NCBI RefSeq assembly: GCF_005250615.1
Contig: NZ_SULM01000008.1
Coordinates: forward strand, 1 to 64,000
Reading direction: 5' to 3'
Source of the DNA: Pseudomonas rhizoryzae
GTDB lineage: Bacteria > Pseudomonadota > Gammaproteobacteria > Pseudomonadales > Pseudomonadaceae
DNA length: 64,000 bases
Both the position numbers and the translations under genes were made by a program. The notes under the pieces were generated by a model. It had not been told where the DNA came from. It ran no database searches and saw only the letters and a list, made by a program, of their open reading frames with translations. This document shows positions 42,709-52,281 of this stretch, one piece after another; the stretch's first letter is position 1, and every line of letters begins with the position of its first letter.

Positions 42709-44700
42709 ATGCTCGACACCATCCTCCCCATCCTGCTGTTCGCCGCCCTGGCCCTTACCGTGATCGGTGCCGTGCGGCGTTTCAGTCTCTGGCGGCAGGG
42801 CCGTCCTGCCCAGGTCGACTGGGTCGGCGGGCTGCTGAAGATGCCGCGCCGCTACCTGGTGGATCTGCACCACGTGGTCGATCGCGACAAGTACATTTCC
42901 AAGACCCACGTCGCCACCGCTGGCGGTTTCGTCCTGGCGGCGCTGCTGGCCATCCTGGTGCATGGCTTCGGTCTGCACAGCCGTATCCTCGGTTGGGCGC
43001 TGCTGGCGGCCACCGTCTGCATGTTCACCGGTGCCCTGTTCGTCGCCAAGCGCCGCCGCAACCCGCCGGCACGGCTGTCCAAGGGCCCCTGGATGCGCCT
43101 GCCCAAGAGCCTGCTGGCCTTCGCGGCGAGCTTCTTCATCGCCACCCTGCCGGTCGCCGGCATCCTGCCGCCAAACTTCGGTGGTTGGCTTCTTGCCGCG
43201 GTCCTGGCGGTCGGCGTGGCCTGGGGCGTTTCCGAACTCTTCCTCGGCATGACCTGGGGCGGCCCCATCAAGCACGCCTTCGCTGGTGCCCTGCACCTGG
43301 CCTGGCACCGCCGCGCCGAGCGCTTCAGCACGTCGAGCGACGCTCATCCCGCGCGTTCCAGCGGCCTCAAGGCCCTGGATCTGAACGATCCCAAGGCGCC
43401 GCTGGGCGTGGAAAAGCCCGCCGACTTCACCTGGAACCAACTGCTCGGCTTCGACGCCTGCGTCCAGTGCGGTCGTTGCGAAGCCATGTGCCCGGCCTTT
43501 GCCGCCGGCCAGCCGCTCAATCCCAAGAAGCTGATCCAGGACATGGTGGTGGGCCTCAAGGGTGGCAGCGATGCCCATTATTTCGGCTCGCCCTATCCCG
43601 GCAAGCCGGTGGGCGAGCATGCCGGTGGTCCGCACCTGCCCATCGTCGCCCGCCAGGGCAAGGCCCTGGTGGATGCCGAGACCCTCTGGTCCTGCACCAC
43701 CTGCCGTGCCTGCGTCGAGGAGTGCCCGATGATGATCGAGCACGTCGATGCCATCGTCGACATGCGCCGGCACCTGACCCTGGAGCGCGGCGAGACGCCG
43801 AACAAGGGTGCCGAGGTGCTGGAAAACCTCATCGCCACCGACAACCCCGGCGGCTTCGCCCCGGGTGGACGCCTGAACTGGGCGGCCGACCTGGATCTGC
43901 CGCTGATGAAGGACAAGGGCCAAGCCGAGGTGCTGTTCTGGGTCGGGGACGGCGCCTTCGACATGCGCAACCAACGCACCCTGCGCGCCTTCGTCAAGGT
44001 GCTCAAGGCCGCCAAGGTGGACTTCGCCGTGCTCGGCCTGGAAGAGCGTGACAGTGGCGACGTGGCACGTCGCCTGGGCGACGAGGCGACCTTCCAGCAA
44101 CTGGCCAAGCGCAACATCGAGACCCTGAGCAAGTACCGCTTCCAGACCATCGTCTCCTGCGATCCGCACAGCTTCCATGTGCTCAAGAACGAATACGGCG
44201 CCCTGGGTGGCCACTACCAGGTCCAGCACCACAGCACCTTCATCGAGGCGCTGCTCAGCCGCGGCACCCTGCACCTGGGCCAGCACGCTCTGGCCGAGCA
44301 GGGCGCCACCATCACCTATCACGATCCCTGCTACCTGGGCCGCTATAACGGTGAATACGAGGCTCCGCGCGCCGTGCTCAAGGCGCTGGGTATCGCGGTC
44401 AAGGAGATGGAGCGTTCCGGCTTCCGTTCGCGTTGCTGTGGCGGTGGCGGCGGTGCCCCCATCACCGACATCCCCGGCAAGCAGCGGATTCCCGACATGC
44501 GCATGGCCGACATCAAGGAAACCGGCGCCGAGCTGGTGGCCGTGGGCTGCCCCCAGTGCACCCTGATGCTGGAAGGCGTGGTCGCCCCGCGTCCGGAAAT
44601 CAAGGACATCGCCGAGCTGGTGGCCGAGGCCATCGTCGAGGCGCCGCTGGATAGCAAGCCGGCAGCCGCGCGTCGGCCGGTGGCGGAGGTGGTGTCGTGA
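42709..44700 (+). CDS. dgcB: Dimethylglycine demethylation protein DgcB, membrane iron-sulfur subunit
   Basis: A 663-residue protein with an N-terminal membrane part (hydrophobic stretches at about 3-20, 60-90, 95-115, 135-185) and two 4Fe-4S ferredoxin motifs: CVQCGRCEAMCP at about 250 and CTTCRACVEECP at about 328. The C-terminal CCG-type domain has DPCYLGRYNG and CCGGGGG (about 575), like heterodisulfide-reductase D subunits. It probably passes electrons from dimethylglycine oxidation to the quinone pool together with the ETF pair downstream. Confidence 0.94.
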   Translation: MLDTILPILLFAALALTVIGAVRRFSLWRQGRPAQVDWVGGLLKMPRRYLVDLHHVVDRDKYISKTHVATAGGFVLAALLAILVHGFGLHSRILGWALLAATVCMFTGALFVAKRRRNPPARLSKGPWMRLPKSLLAFAASFFIATLPVAGILPPNFGGWLLAAVLAVGVAWGVSELFLGMTWGGPIKHAFAGALHLAWHRRAERFSTSSDAHPARSSGLKALDLNDPKAPLGVEKPADFTWNQLLGFDACVQCGRCEAMCPAFAAGQPLNPKKLIQDMVVGLKGGSDAHYFGSPYPGKPVGEHAGGPHLPIVARQGKALVDAETLWSCTTCRACVEECPMMIEHVDAIVDMRRHLTLERGETPNKGAEVLENLIATDNPGGFAPGGRLNWAADLDLPLMKDKGQAEVLFWVGDGAFDMRNQRTLRAFVKVLKAAKVDFAVLGLEERDSGDVARRLGDEATFQQLAKRNIETLSKYRFQTIVSCDPHSFHVLKNEYGALGGHYQVQHHSTFIEALLSRGTLHLGQHALAEQGATITYHDPCYLGRYNGEYEAPRAVLKALGIAVKEMERSGFRSRCCGGGGGAPITDIPGKQRIPDMRMADIKETGAELVAVGCPQCTLMLEGVVAPRPEIKDIAELVAEAIVEAPLDSKPAAARRPVAEVVS

Positions 44701-44712
44701 TCAATCGCCGTG

Positions 44713-44826
44713 GCCCCCTCACCCTAACCCTCTCCCCGAGGGGAGAGGGGATGGCTATCGATGTCCGACCAGACCCGTCGTTTTTCACCCCCTCTCCCGT
44801 CCGGGGAGAGGGCTGGGGTGAGGGGC
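44713..44826. repeat. Pair of oppositely oriented palindromic repeats between dgcB and etfA
   Basis: CCCCTCACCCTAACCCTCTC at about 44714 reads in one direction and CCCCCTCTCCC...GGTGAGGGG (about 44790-44825) in the other. Together they can form a larger stem-loop in the mRNA. Each arm is itself a palindrome. They occupy the 169-base gap within the operon. Confidence 0.8.
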
Positions 44827-44869
44827 CCACCGCGCACCTCAGCCGCAATCCCAACTCGGAGCGCCCAGC

Positions 44870-46105
44870 ATGAGCATCATTCGTCGCGATCCGCGCCGCG
44901 AGTGGATCGCGCGCAACCGTCTGCATCCCCTGCATGCGAGCATCGCCAGCAGCGCCGATGCCGAAATCCGCTGGATGGGCCCCAATGGCCTCGTCCGTAA
45001 GAATCCCCATGCCGCCGCCGCGGGCTTCGTTGGGCCTCAAGGCATCAAGCGTATCGACCGCAGTGGCGCCCAGCAGGGTGGTGGCCGGCGCGGCGCGTCC
45101 CAGGCCGCGGAAGAACAACTGCCGCTACACCAGATCGCCGAGCCGGCCTTCTACATCGCCGTGGTTCCCGATCTGGTCAGCGGTCGTCTGACTGCCCACG
45201 ACCGCGACCTGCTGGGCTTGGCCCGGCAACTGGCCGGTGCCGAAGGCGCCGTGTTGGCCGTGGTCTTCGGTGAGGTCAAGGAAACCGCCTTCGACACCGC
45301 CGGCGTGGATCGCCTGCTGCATCTGGAAGGCGAACAATTCCAGGGCTATGCACCCGAGCAGCGCGTCCTCGCCCTGCGCGCGGTGAACAACGAACTCCAA
45401 CCGCGTCACTGGCTGCTGCCCGATAGCCGCACTGGTGGCGGCGAGCTGGGTCGGCGCCTCGGCGCGGCCCTGCACGAACGGCCGGCGACTCGCGTCTGGC
45501 AGGTCAAGGACGGCGTGGCCACCGGTCGTGCCGGCGCCGGTCGCCAGGATCTGCAACAGCCCCTGCCACGTCTGGTGCTGGCCTTGCCGGAGTGCGCGGA
45601 GCCGGTCGGCGAGACACGCCACGAAGTGCTGCCGGTGCAGCTGAGCGGCAGCGTCGCCCGGCATTTGCCGCGTATCGAGGATCTCGGTCCCGTCGCCGTC
45701 GACCCCATGCAGATTCCCCTGGGCGAAGCCGAATTCATCCTCTCGGGGGGCAACGGTATCAGCGACTGGAGCCTGTTCCACAGCACCGCCGCTATCCTCG
45801 GCGCCACCGAGGGCGCCTCGCGGGTGGCAGTGGACGATGGTCATATGCCGCGCAACCGCCAGGTCGGGGCCACCGGTACCTGGGTCACCGCTCGGGTCTA
45901 TCTGGCCGTGGGCATCTCCGGCGCCGTGCAGCACCTGCAGGGCATCGCCAGTTGCGACAAGGTCATCGCCATCAATACCAATCCGGGGTGCGACATGGTC
46001 AAGCGTGCCGATCTGTCGGTGATCGGCGATGGCGACGCCATCCTCGCGGCGCTGGCACAACTGGTCGAGCAACAGCGCGCAGGAGGATTGCAGGATGTCG
46101 CTTGA
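44870..46105 (+). CDS. etfA: Electron-transfer flavoprotein alpha-type subunit of the dgc system
   Basis: A 411-residue FixB/EtfA-type protein. The C-terminal FAD-binding domain contains EAEFILSGGNGISDWSLF, GASRVAVDDGHMPRNRQVGATG and IAINTNPGCDMVKRADLSVIGD, the usual EtfA signature region with small substitutions. The N-terminal 70 residues (Arg/His rich, with AAAAGFVGPQGIKRIDR) exceed the housekeeping EtfA and are typical of the version in betaine loci. It overlaps etfB by 11 bases. The dimer probably accepts electrons from DgcA/DgcB. Confidence 0.9.
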   Translation: MSIIRRDPRREWIARNRLHPLHASIASSADAEIRWMGPNGLVRKNPHAAAAGFVGPQGIKRIDRSGAQQGGGRRGASQAAEEQLPLHQIAEPAFYIAVVPDLVSGRLTAHDRDLLGLARQLAGAEGAVLAVVFGEVKETAFDTAGVDRLLHLEGEQFQGYAPEQRVLALRAVNNELQPRHWLLPDSRTGGGELGRRLGAALHERPATRVWQVKDGVATGRAGAGRQDLQQPLPRLVLALPECAEPVGETRHEVLPVQLSGSVARHLPRIEDLGPVAVDPMQIPLGEAEFILSGGNGISDWSLFHSTAAILGATEGASRVAVDDGHMPRNRQVGATGTWVTARVYLAVGISGAVQHLQGIASCDKVIAINTNPGCDMVKRADLSVIGDGDAILAALAQLVEQQRAGGLQDVA

Positions 46106-46895
46106 GCAGCAGCTGCCGTCGCTGGACGGCGTGAATGTCGTGGCCCTGGTCTCCGTCGGTGCCCATCCCACGTCCGGGCGGGCACGGCGAGCGGAGCAGG
46201 ATGCTCGCGCCGTGGAATTGGGACTGCGTCTGGTCGGCGAGCGCCTGCGCGTGCTGCACGCCGGTGATCCTGCCGAGGAAGCCCTGCGTGGCTATCTGGG
46301 TATGGGCGTACCGGCCTTGCATGTGCTGGAGCAGCCGGCGGGCGCCGATGCCCTGCCGGCCCTCGGCGACACCCTGCGTGAGGTCGGCGCTGGCTTGGTG
46401 CTGACCGGTAGCCAGGCCGAGACGGGCGAAGGCTCGGGTCTGTTGCCCTATCTGCTGGCCGAAACTCTCGGCTGGCCGCTAGTGGTTGGCCTCGCCGCGG
46501 TGGAAGCCGTGGAAGGTGGCCAGGCGACCGTGCTGCAAGCCCTGCCGCGTGGTCAGCGTCGTCGGCTGCGGGTGCGCCTGCCCTTCGTCGCCAGCGTCGA
46601 CAGCGCCGCTCCGGCACCCCGGCAAAGTGCCTTCGGTCCCGCCCGCCGTGGCGAGCTGCAGGTGGAGACCATCGAGATCGTGCAGGACAGCCTGTTCGCC
46701 AGCGGCGAACTCCAACCGGCCAAGGCGCGCCCCAAGCGCCTCAAGGTGATCAAGGCCAAGACCGCCGCCGACCGCTTCAAGGCCGCCACGGCCAAGGCGT
46801 CCGGCGATGGCGGCCAGGTCCTCAAGGACCTGGCCCCGGAAGCCGCTGCCGCCGCCATCTTCAAGGTGTTGCGCGAGGAAGGGGTAGTACGCTGA
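46095..46895 (+). CDS. etfB: Electron-transfer flavoprotein beta-type subunit of the dgc system
   Basis: A 266-residue FixA/EtfB-type protein, partner of the preceding subunit. ARRAEQDARAVELGLRL and TGSQAETGEGSGLLPYLLAETLGWP correspond to the ETF-beta core, and KAKPKRLK-like basic tail residues (KARPKRLKVIKAKTAADRFK) follow. GGATTGCAGG precedes the ATG at 46095, inside the end of etfA. It is the last gene of the dimethylglycine block; repeats and a toxin-antitoxin pair follow. Confidence 0.88.
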   Translation: MSLEQQLPSLDGVNVVALVSVGAHPTSGRARRAEQDARAVELGLRLVGERLRVLHAGDPAEEALRGYLGMGVPALHVLEQPAGADALPALGDTLREVGAGLVLTGSQAETGEGSGLLPYLLAETLGWPLVVGLAAVEAVEGGQATVLQALPRGQRRRLRVRLPFVASVDSAAPAPRQSAFGPARRGELQVETIEIVQDSLFASGELQPAKARPKRLKVIKAKTAADRFKAATAKASGDGGQVLKDLAPEAAAAAIFKVLREEGVVR

Positions 46896-46899
46896 AGTT

Positions 46900-47060
46900 G
46901 TAACCCCCTCTCCCTCAGGGAGAGGGCCGGGGTGAGGGCGCCCTTGGCACCTGGGTTTCAGATGGAAAAGACTGCGCCGTTTTCCACGCTACGGAGTCAC
47001 GGTGTCGAAGCAACACTCCAAACCATCCCCTCTCCCTCCGGGAGAGGGCTAGGGTGAGGG
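46900..47060. repeat. Two composite palindromic repeats after etfB
   Basis: CCCCTCTCCCTCAGGGAGAG (from 46903) and CCCCTCTCCCTCCGGGAGAG (from 47028) are each followed by GGGTGAGGGCGCCCTTGGCA, 125 bases apart. A GCCGTTTTCCACGCTACGG block (about 46976-46994) lies between. They fill most of the 295-base gap before the toxin-antitoxin promoter. Confidence 0.85.
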
Positions 47061-47126
47061 CGCCCTTGGCATTGCACTCCACAGTGGACGTCTGCATTCC
47101 GTGTCTTGGCTACGTCGCTGAGATCC

Positions 47127-47155
47127 TTGTCCCTGGCCAGATGGCGAATTAGTAT
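47127..47155 (+). promoter_or_regulatory. Sigma-70 promoter of the FitAB/VapBC-type operon
   Basis: TTGTCC (47127-47132), a 17-base spacer and TAGTAT (47150-47155). The antitoxin ATG is 36 bases downstream; TGCATGCA (47183-47190) just before it may be part of an operator. Confidence 0.55.
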
Positions 47156-47190
47156 GGATGCTATGCAGGCAAAATCATGGAGTGCATGCA

Positions 47191-47445
47191 ATGGCTCAAT
47201 TGACCATCCGTGGACTACCGGAAGAAGTCGATCGCGCGCTTCGCGCCCAGGCAGCTCGCAACGGGCGGAGCATGGAGGCCGAGGTCAGACTCATCCTTAG
47301 CCAAGCCTTGATCTTGCCGACCGAGACGCCGATGGGAGAGGCCATGGCCGCTATCTGGCGCCAATCCGGGATCACTCACGAAGAGCAGGCTTTCCTCGAG
47401 GGGACGCGTGACCGGCGCGCCCATGAGCCGATGTCATTCGAATGA
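47191..47445 (+). CDS. FitA/VapB-type ribbon-helix-helix antitoxin
   Basis: An 84-residue antitoxin. MAQLTIRGLPEEVDRALRAQAARNGRSMEAEVRLIL is the FitA-like ribbon-helix-helix DNA-binding half; the C-terminal part (EEQAFLEGTRDRRAHEP) would plug the toxin active site. The ATG at 47191 is chosen because it begins this fold. Its stop overlaps the toxin ATG by 4 bases. Expected to repress the promoter at 47127 together with the toxin. Confidence 0.9.
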   Translation: MAQLTIRGLPEEVDRALRAQAARNGRSMEAEVRLILSQALILPTETPMGEAMAAIWRQSGITHEEQAFLEGTRDRRAHEPMSFE

Positions 47446-47861
47446 TTCTGCTCGATACCAACGTCGTCTCCGAGACGATGAAGCCAATCCCCTCGCCCCA
47501 AGTCATCGCTTGGTTGGATCGCCAAGCGCCAGCAACGCTGTACCTGTCGACGATCACCGTTGCCGAATTGCAATATGGTATTGCCTGCCTGCCCAATAGC
47601 CGTCGTCGCGACCTATTGCAGCAAGGGGTAGACGCCTTGATCCGGCTCTATGAGGGCCGGATTCTGAGTTTCGATCTGGCTGCTGCCTGTCGTTATGCCG
47701 AATTGGCCGCACAGGCTCGCCAGCGTGGTCTTGGCTTTCCCCTGCCTGATTCCTACATAGGCGCGATTGCAGCGGTCAGCAAATTCAAGATCGCCACTCG
47801 AGACGAGGCGCCTTACCTCGCCGCGGGGCTCAGCATCGTCAATCCCTGGAACACACCCTAG
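47442..47861 (+). CDS. FitB/VapC-type PIN-domain ribonuclease toxin
   Basis: A 139-residue PIN-domain toxin. The acidic active-site residues are present: Asp in LLDTNVVSE, Glu in TVAELQYGI, Asp in LPDSYIGAIA and a later Asp in ATRDEAPYL. VapC/FitB enzymes cut tRNA or rRNA when the antitoxin is degraded. GC content is lower than in polA (about 33 of 60 in 47521-47580), as expected for a horizontally moved pair. Palindromic repeats flank the unit on both sides. Confidence 0.9.
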   Translation: MILLDTNVVSETMKPIPSPQVIAWLDRQAPATLYLSTITVAELQYGIACLPNSRRRDLLQQGVDALIRLYEGRILSFDLAAACRYAELAAQARQRGLGFPLPDSYIGAIAAVSKFKIATRDEAPYLAAGLSIVNPWNTP

Positions 47862-47884
47862 GCGTCCGGACTCAGGCGCCTGCT

Positions 47885-48090
47885 GGTCGAGTGGAAAAGG
47901 CTACGCCGTTTTCCACGCTACGGAGCCGAAGCCACGCTCCAAATCATCCCCTCTCCCTTCGTGAGAGGGCTGGGGTGAGGCAGACCCTTGGCACCTGAGC
48001 GACAGTGGAAAAGGCTGCGCCGTTTTCCACGCTACGGTGCCACACCTCGCAGGACCCCTAGGTTGGGCTGAGCCCCGCGAAGCCCAACGA
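47885..48090. repeat. Composite repeats between the toxin gene and polA
   Basis: A GTGGAAAAGGCTACGCCGTT block (from 47891) recurs as GTGGAAAAGGCTGCGCCGTT (from 48005), 114 bases apart. A CCCCTCTCCC...GGGGTGAGG palindrome lies between (47949-47980), and a GTTGGGCTGAG...GCCCAAC element follows (48062-48088). These are the same three building blocks as in the 129-516 tandem repeat. No gene or small RNA is evident in this 248-base gap. Confidence 0.82.
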
Positions 48091-48109
48091 TCCCCACCTT
48101 CAGCGCCCC

Positions 48110-50857
48110 TCAGTGCGCCTCATCCCAATTGCCACCCACGCCCGACTCCACCAGCAGCGGCACGTCCAGCTCGCCGGCACCGCTCATCAGCGGCAGTAGC
48201 CCTTCGCGCAGCCGTTCCACCTGGTCTTCGCGCACCTCCAGCACCAGTTCATCGTGCACCTGCAGGATGACCCGGGCGTCCAGATCCGGGGTCGACTGCA
48301 GCCAGCCGTCCACGGCGATCATGGCGCGCTTGATGATGTCCGCCGCGGTGCCCTGCATGGGGGCGTTGATCGCTGCCCGTTCGGCGGCGCGGCGTAGACC
48401 CTGGTTCTTGGAGTGGATGTCCGGCAGGTACAGCCGGCGACCGTAGAGGGTCTCCACATAGCCCTGGTCCACCACCTGGGCACGGGTGCGCTCCATGTAG
48501 GCCAGCACGCCCGGATAACGCTGGAAGTAACGGTCGATGTAGGCCTGGGCCTCGGCGCGGCCGACGCCGATCTGCTTGGCCAGGCCGAAGGCGCTCATGC
48601 CGTAGATCAGGCCGAAGTTGATGGCCTTGGCGCGGCGGCGATCTTCGTTGCTGACCTCTTCCAGGGGCACGCCCATCACCTCGGCGGCGGTGGCGCGGTG
48701 CACGTCCAGATCGTTCTGGAAGGCGTGCAGCAGGCCCTCGTCCTGGGCCAGGTGGGCCATGATGCGCAATTCGATCTGCGAGTAGTCCGCTGCCAGCAGG
48801 CGATAGCCCTGGGGCGTGACGAAGGCCTGGCGGATACGCCGGCCCTCGGCGGTGCGGATCGGGATGTTCTGCAGGTTCGGGTCACTGGAGGACAGCCGGC
48901 CGGTCGCCGTCACCGCCTGGTGGTAGCTGGTGTGGATGCGGCCGGTGCGCGGGTTGATCTGCTGCGGCAGCTTGTCGGTGTAGGTGCTCTTGAGCTTGCT
49001 CATCTGCCGGTACTGCATCAGCACCTTGGGCAGCGGGAAGTCCTGGTCGGCCAGTTCCTGCAACACTGCCTCGGCGGTGGAGGGCTGTCCGGAAGCGGTC
49101 TTGCTGACCACCGGCAAGCCCAGCTTGACGAAGAGGATCTCGCCCAACTGTTTGGGCGAGCCCAGGTTGAATTCCTGGCCGGCCAGTTCGTAGGCCTCCT
49201 TTTCCAGGGCGATCATCTTCTCGCCCAGCTCGCGGCTCTGCACCCCGAGCAGCGCCGAATCGACCAGGGCGCCGTTGCGCTCGATGCGCGCCAGCGCCGG
49301 TACCAGGGGCATCTCGATGTCGCGCAGCACCGACGCCAGGCCAGGCACGGCCTCCAGCTTGGGCCAGAGGGTCTGGTGCAGGCGCAGGGTGACGTCGGCA
49401 TCCTCGGCGGCATAGGGGCCGGCCTGCTCGATGGCGATCTGGTCGAAGGTCAGCTGTTTGGCACCCTTGCCGGCGATGTCCTCGAAGCGGATGGTGCTGT
49501 GGCCCAGGTACTTGAGTGCCAGGCTGTCCATGTCGTGGCGGGTGGCGGTGGCGTCCAGCACATAGGATTCGAGCATGGTGTCGAAGGCGATGCCCTGGAT
49601 CTTGATGTCGTAGCGATCCAGCACATTGAGGTCGTACTTGCCGTGCTGCATCACCTTGAGCTTCTTGGGGTCTTCCAGCAGCGGCTTGAGCGCGTCCAGC
49701 ACCCCTTGCAGATCGAGCTGGGTCGGCGCGCCCATGTAGCTGTGCGCCAGGGGCACATAGGCGGCCTGGCCCGGTGCCACGGCGAAGGACAGCCCCACCA
49801 GGTCGGCGCGCTGGGCATCGATGCTGGTGGTCTCGGTATCGAAGGCGAAGCAGTCGGCGGCTTGCAGCCTTGCCAGCCAAGCGTCGAAGTCGGCCTGTTC
49901 CAACACGGTGTCGTAGTGGGTCTCCACCTGGGTGGCGGCGGCGTCCTCGGCCAGCGGCAGGGGGGCGCCCTGGCGCTTGGTGTCGCGGATCAGCTCGTCC
50001 AGCCAAGACTTGAATTCCAGCTCCTGGTAGAGCGCCATCAGGGCTTCCACATGGGGTTCGCCGACTTTGAGCTCATCGAAGGTCAGGTCCAGCGGCACGT
50101 CCAGCTTGATGGTGGCCAGTTGGTAGGACAGGTAGGCCTGTTCGCGATGCTGGTCCAGCTTGGCGGCCAGGGACTTGGCGCCGCGCAGGGGCAGGGCGGC
50201 CACGGCCTCCAGATTGGCATAGAGGGTATCCAGGCCACCGCCGATGCCGTTGAGCAGGCCGGCAGCGGTCTTCTCGCCCACTCCGGGCACCCCGGGAATG
50301 TTGTCGATCTTGTCGCCCATCAGCGCCAGGTAGTCGATGATCAACTCCGGGCCCACGCCGAACTTGGTCTTCACCCCTTCGACGTCCAGCACGCTGCCGC
50401 TCATGGTGTTGACCAGGGTGACGTAGGGGCAGACCAGTTGGGCCATGTCCTTGTCACCGGTGGAAATCACCACCGGGCGCTCGGCGCTGGCGCAGTGGCG
50501 GGCGAGGGTACCGATGACGTCATCGGCTTCCACCCCTTCGACCGCCAGCAGCGGCAGACCCAGGGCGCGGATGCAGGCGTGCAGCGGCTCGACCTGGCTG
50601 CGCAGGTCGTCGGGCATGGCCGGGCGCTGGGCCTTGTAGTCGGCGAAGAGTTCGTCGCGGAAAGTCGGGCCCTTGGCGTCGAAGACCACGGCGAAGAGGC
50701 TGTCCGGATACTGGCGCCGCAGGGAGAGCAGCATGTTGAGCACGCCCTTCACCGCGCCGGTCGGCTTGCCGGTGGAGGTCATCAGCGGCGGCAGGGCATG
50801 GAAGGCGCGGTAGAGATAGGAGGAACCGTCCACCAGGACGAGGGGGGCGTGGCTCAT
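48110..50857 (-). CDS. polA: DNA polymerase I
   Basis: A 915-residue repair and Okazaki-fragment polymerase with all three activities. 5'-3' exonuclease (about 1-290: [43 protein letters not shown]). 3'-5' exonuclease (about 315-500: [11 protein letters not shown], active Asp-Glu intact). Polymerase (about 530-915): motif [18 protein letters not shown], motif [16 protein letters not shown] and motif [13 protein letters not shown]2782-thrB lie divergently, as in other Pseudomonas; downstream, the usual neighbours are replaced here by repeats and the toxin-antitoxin unit. Confidence 0.98.
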   Translation of the reverse strand: MSHAPLVLVDGSSYLYRAFHALPPLMTSTGKPTGAVKGVLNMLLSLRRQYPDSLFAVVFDAKGPTFRDELFADYKAQRPAMPDDLRSQVEPLHACIRALGLPLLAVEGVEADDVIGTLARHCASAERPVVISTGDKDMAQLVCPYVTLVNTMSGSVLDVEGVKTKFGVGPELIIDYLALMGDKIDNIPGVPGVGEKTAAGLLNGIGGGLDTLYANLEAVAALPLRGAKSLAAKLDQHREQAYLSYQLATIKLDVPLDLTFDELKVGEPHVEALMALYQELEFKSWLDELIRDTKRQGAPLPLAEDAAATQVETHYDTVLEQADFDAWLARLQAADCFAFDTETTSIDAQRADLVGLSFAVAPGQAAYVPLAHSYMGAPTQLDLQGVLDALKPLLEDPKKLKVMQHGKYDLNVLDRYDIKIQGIAFDTMLESYVLDATATRHDMDSLALKYLGHSTIRFEDIAGKGAKQLTFDQIAIEQAGPYAAEDADVTLRLHQTLWPKLEAVPGLASVLRDIEMPLVPALARIERNGALVDSALLGVQSRELGEKMIALEKEAYELAGQEFNLGSPKQLGEILFVKLGLPVVSKTASGQPSTAEAVLQELADQDFPLPKVLMQYRQMSKLKSTYTDKLPQQINPRTGRIHTSYHQAVTATGRLSSSDPNLQNIPIRTAEGRRIRQAFVTPQGYRLLAADYSQIELRIMAHLAQDEGLLHAFQNDLDVHRATAAEVMGVPLEEVSNEDRRRAKAINFGLIYGMSAFGLAKQIGVGRAEAQAYIDRYFQRYPGVLAYMERTRAQVVDQGYVETLYGRRLYLPDIHSKNQGLRRAAERAAINAPMQGTAADIIKRAMIAVDGWLQSTPDLDARVILQVHDELVLEVREDQVERLREGLLPLMSGAGELDVPLLVESGVGGNWDEAH

Positions 50858-50967
50858 GGTCAGGACCTTTGGCAGGGAGGCGCGGGACGTCTATGGCTGG
50901 GCTCGACGACCAACCAGGGCGGATCTAGAATCGACCCATCGTCCCGTTCAAAAGGTCAAAGGTTATC

Positions 50968-51261
50968 ATGGGTGCCCGTCGCTTCCTGCTTGTCGCGCTC
51001 CTGCTGGCCCCGTTGGCGCATGCCGCCGAGCCCCTGCCGCCCGGTGAAAAGCCCCTGCCTGACGAGATCAAGGTGATTCGCTACCAGGCCGGCGATCAGA
51101 CCATCGAAGAGACCCGGGTTCGCGGTGTGCTGCAGTCCGCCTGGGTCATTCCCAAGCACGGCAAGCCGTACCAACTGGTGCCGGCCGATGGCAACAGCAC
51201 CGCCGCCGAGTCGGGCCGGGACACCCTGCACGTTCCTAGCTGGCGACTCTTCAGCTGGTAG
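50968..51261 (+). CDS. DUF2782 small exported protein
   Basis: A 97-residue protein with a signal peptide (RRFLLVALLLAPLAHA) and a short mature domain with KVIRYQAGDQTIEETRVRG and YQLVPADG, matching DUF2782. The gene lies between polA (divergent) and thrB as in most Pseudomonas. Function unknown, periplasmic. The ATG is preceded by AAAGG. Confidence 0.88.
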   Translation: MGARRFLLVALLLAPLAHAAEPLPPGEKPLPDEIKVIRYQAGDQTIEETRVRGVLQSAWVIPKHGKPYQLVPADGNSTAAESGRDTLHVPSWRLFSW

Positions 51262-51321
51262 GCGTAGGGCGTCTGGACCGGTAAACTGCGGGCCGCTCGC
51301 CAATATCCGCCAGGCCCCGTC

Positions 51322-52275
51322 ATGTCCGTCTTCACGCCGCTCGATCGTCCCACCCTCGAAACCTTTCTCGCGCCCTATGGCCTGGGTCGGCTGCGGGATT
51401 TCCGGGGCATCGCCGAAGGCTCGGAAAACACCAACTACTTCATCAGCCTGGAAGGCGGCGAGTTCGTCCTGACCCTGGTGGAACGCGGGCCGGTGGCGGA
51501 GATGCCGTTCTTCATCGAGCTGCTCGACGTGCTGCACGAGGCCGACCTGCCGGTGCCCTATGCGGTACGCACCCAGGACGGCGAAGCGCTCCGCCAGTTG
51601 GCCGGTAAGCCGGCGCTGCTGCAGCCGCGTCTGGCCGGTCGTCACGAGCGCGCGCCCAATCCCCATCATTGCGGCGAAGTCGGTCATCTGCTGGGGCACC
51701 TGCATCGGGCGACGGCCGGCGAGCGGCGGATCGAGCGCGCCAGCGATCGCGGTCTGGCCTGGATGCTGGCCGAGGGCGAGCGCCTGGCGCCAACCCTGGA
51801 TGCGACCGCGCGGCCGCTGCTGGAGCGTACCCTGGCGGAAATCCGCGACCTGCTGAGCGAGCAGCCGCCGCTGCCCCAAGCCAATCTGCACGGCGATCTG
51901 TTCCGCGATAACGTGATGTTCGATGGTCCCCAGCTGTCGGGCGTCATCGACTTCTACAACGCCAGCTCCGGCTGGATGCTCTATGACCTCGCCATCACGG
52001 TGAACGACTGGTGTTCCACCGACAGCGGCGCGCTGGACCTGCCCCGTGCCCGCGCGCTGCTGGCCGCCTATGCCGCCGACCGCCACTTCACGCCCCGTGA
52101 AGCCGAGCTGTGGCCGGTGCTCTTGCGCGTCGCCTGCGTGCGCTTCTGGCTGTCGCGGCTGATCGCCGCCCAGGCCTTCGCTGGTCAGGACGTACTCATT
52201 CACGATCCGGCCGAATTCCAGCAGCGTCTGGCGGCGCGTCAGCAGACCGTCCTGGAATTGCCGCTGACCCTGTAG
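51322..52275 (+). CDS. thrB: Homoserine kinase
   Basis: A 317-residue homoserine kinase of the ThrB-II type with an aminoglycoside-phosphotransferase fold, not the GHMP fold of E. coli ThrB. The nucleotide loop GIAEGSENTNYFI, catalytic NLHGDLFRDNVMFD and metal-binding GVIDFYNAS are intact. It makes O-phosphohomoserine for threonine synthesis in the cytoplasm. It follows the DUF2782 gene by 60 bases. A parS-like palindrome lies 6 bases after its stop. Confidence 0.95.
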   Translation: MSVFTPLDRPTLETFLAPYGLGRLRDFRGIAEGSENTNYFISLEGGEFVLTLVERGPVAEMPFFIELLDVLHEADLPVPYAVRTQDGEALRQLAGKPALLQPRLAGRHERAPNPHHCGEVGHLLGHLHRATAGERRIERASDRGLAWMLAEGERLAPTLDATARPLLERTLAEIRDLLSEQPPLPQANLHGDLFRDNVMFDGPQLSGVIDFYNASSGWMLYDLAITVNDWCSTDSGALDLPRARALLAAYAADRHFTPREAELWPVLLRVACVRFWLSRLIAAQAFAGQDVLIHDPAEFQQRLAARQQTVLELPLTL

Positions 52276-52281
52276 GGTCAG

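Noticed and set aside
42607-44322. 571-codon open frame opposite dgcB
   Set aside because: Antisense to a protein with two intact ferredoxin motifs; composition is non-protein-like.
47862-48109. Small RNA downstream of polA, as in some gamma-proteobacteria (Spot 42/ErsA-type position)
   Set aside because: The stretch is filled by interspersed repeats and has no promoter-terminator pair resembling such an RNA.
48413-51076. 887-codon open frame opposite polA
   Set aside because: polA has all catalytic motifs; the antisense translation is Gly/His/Gln/Leu-rich with no domain.
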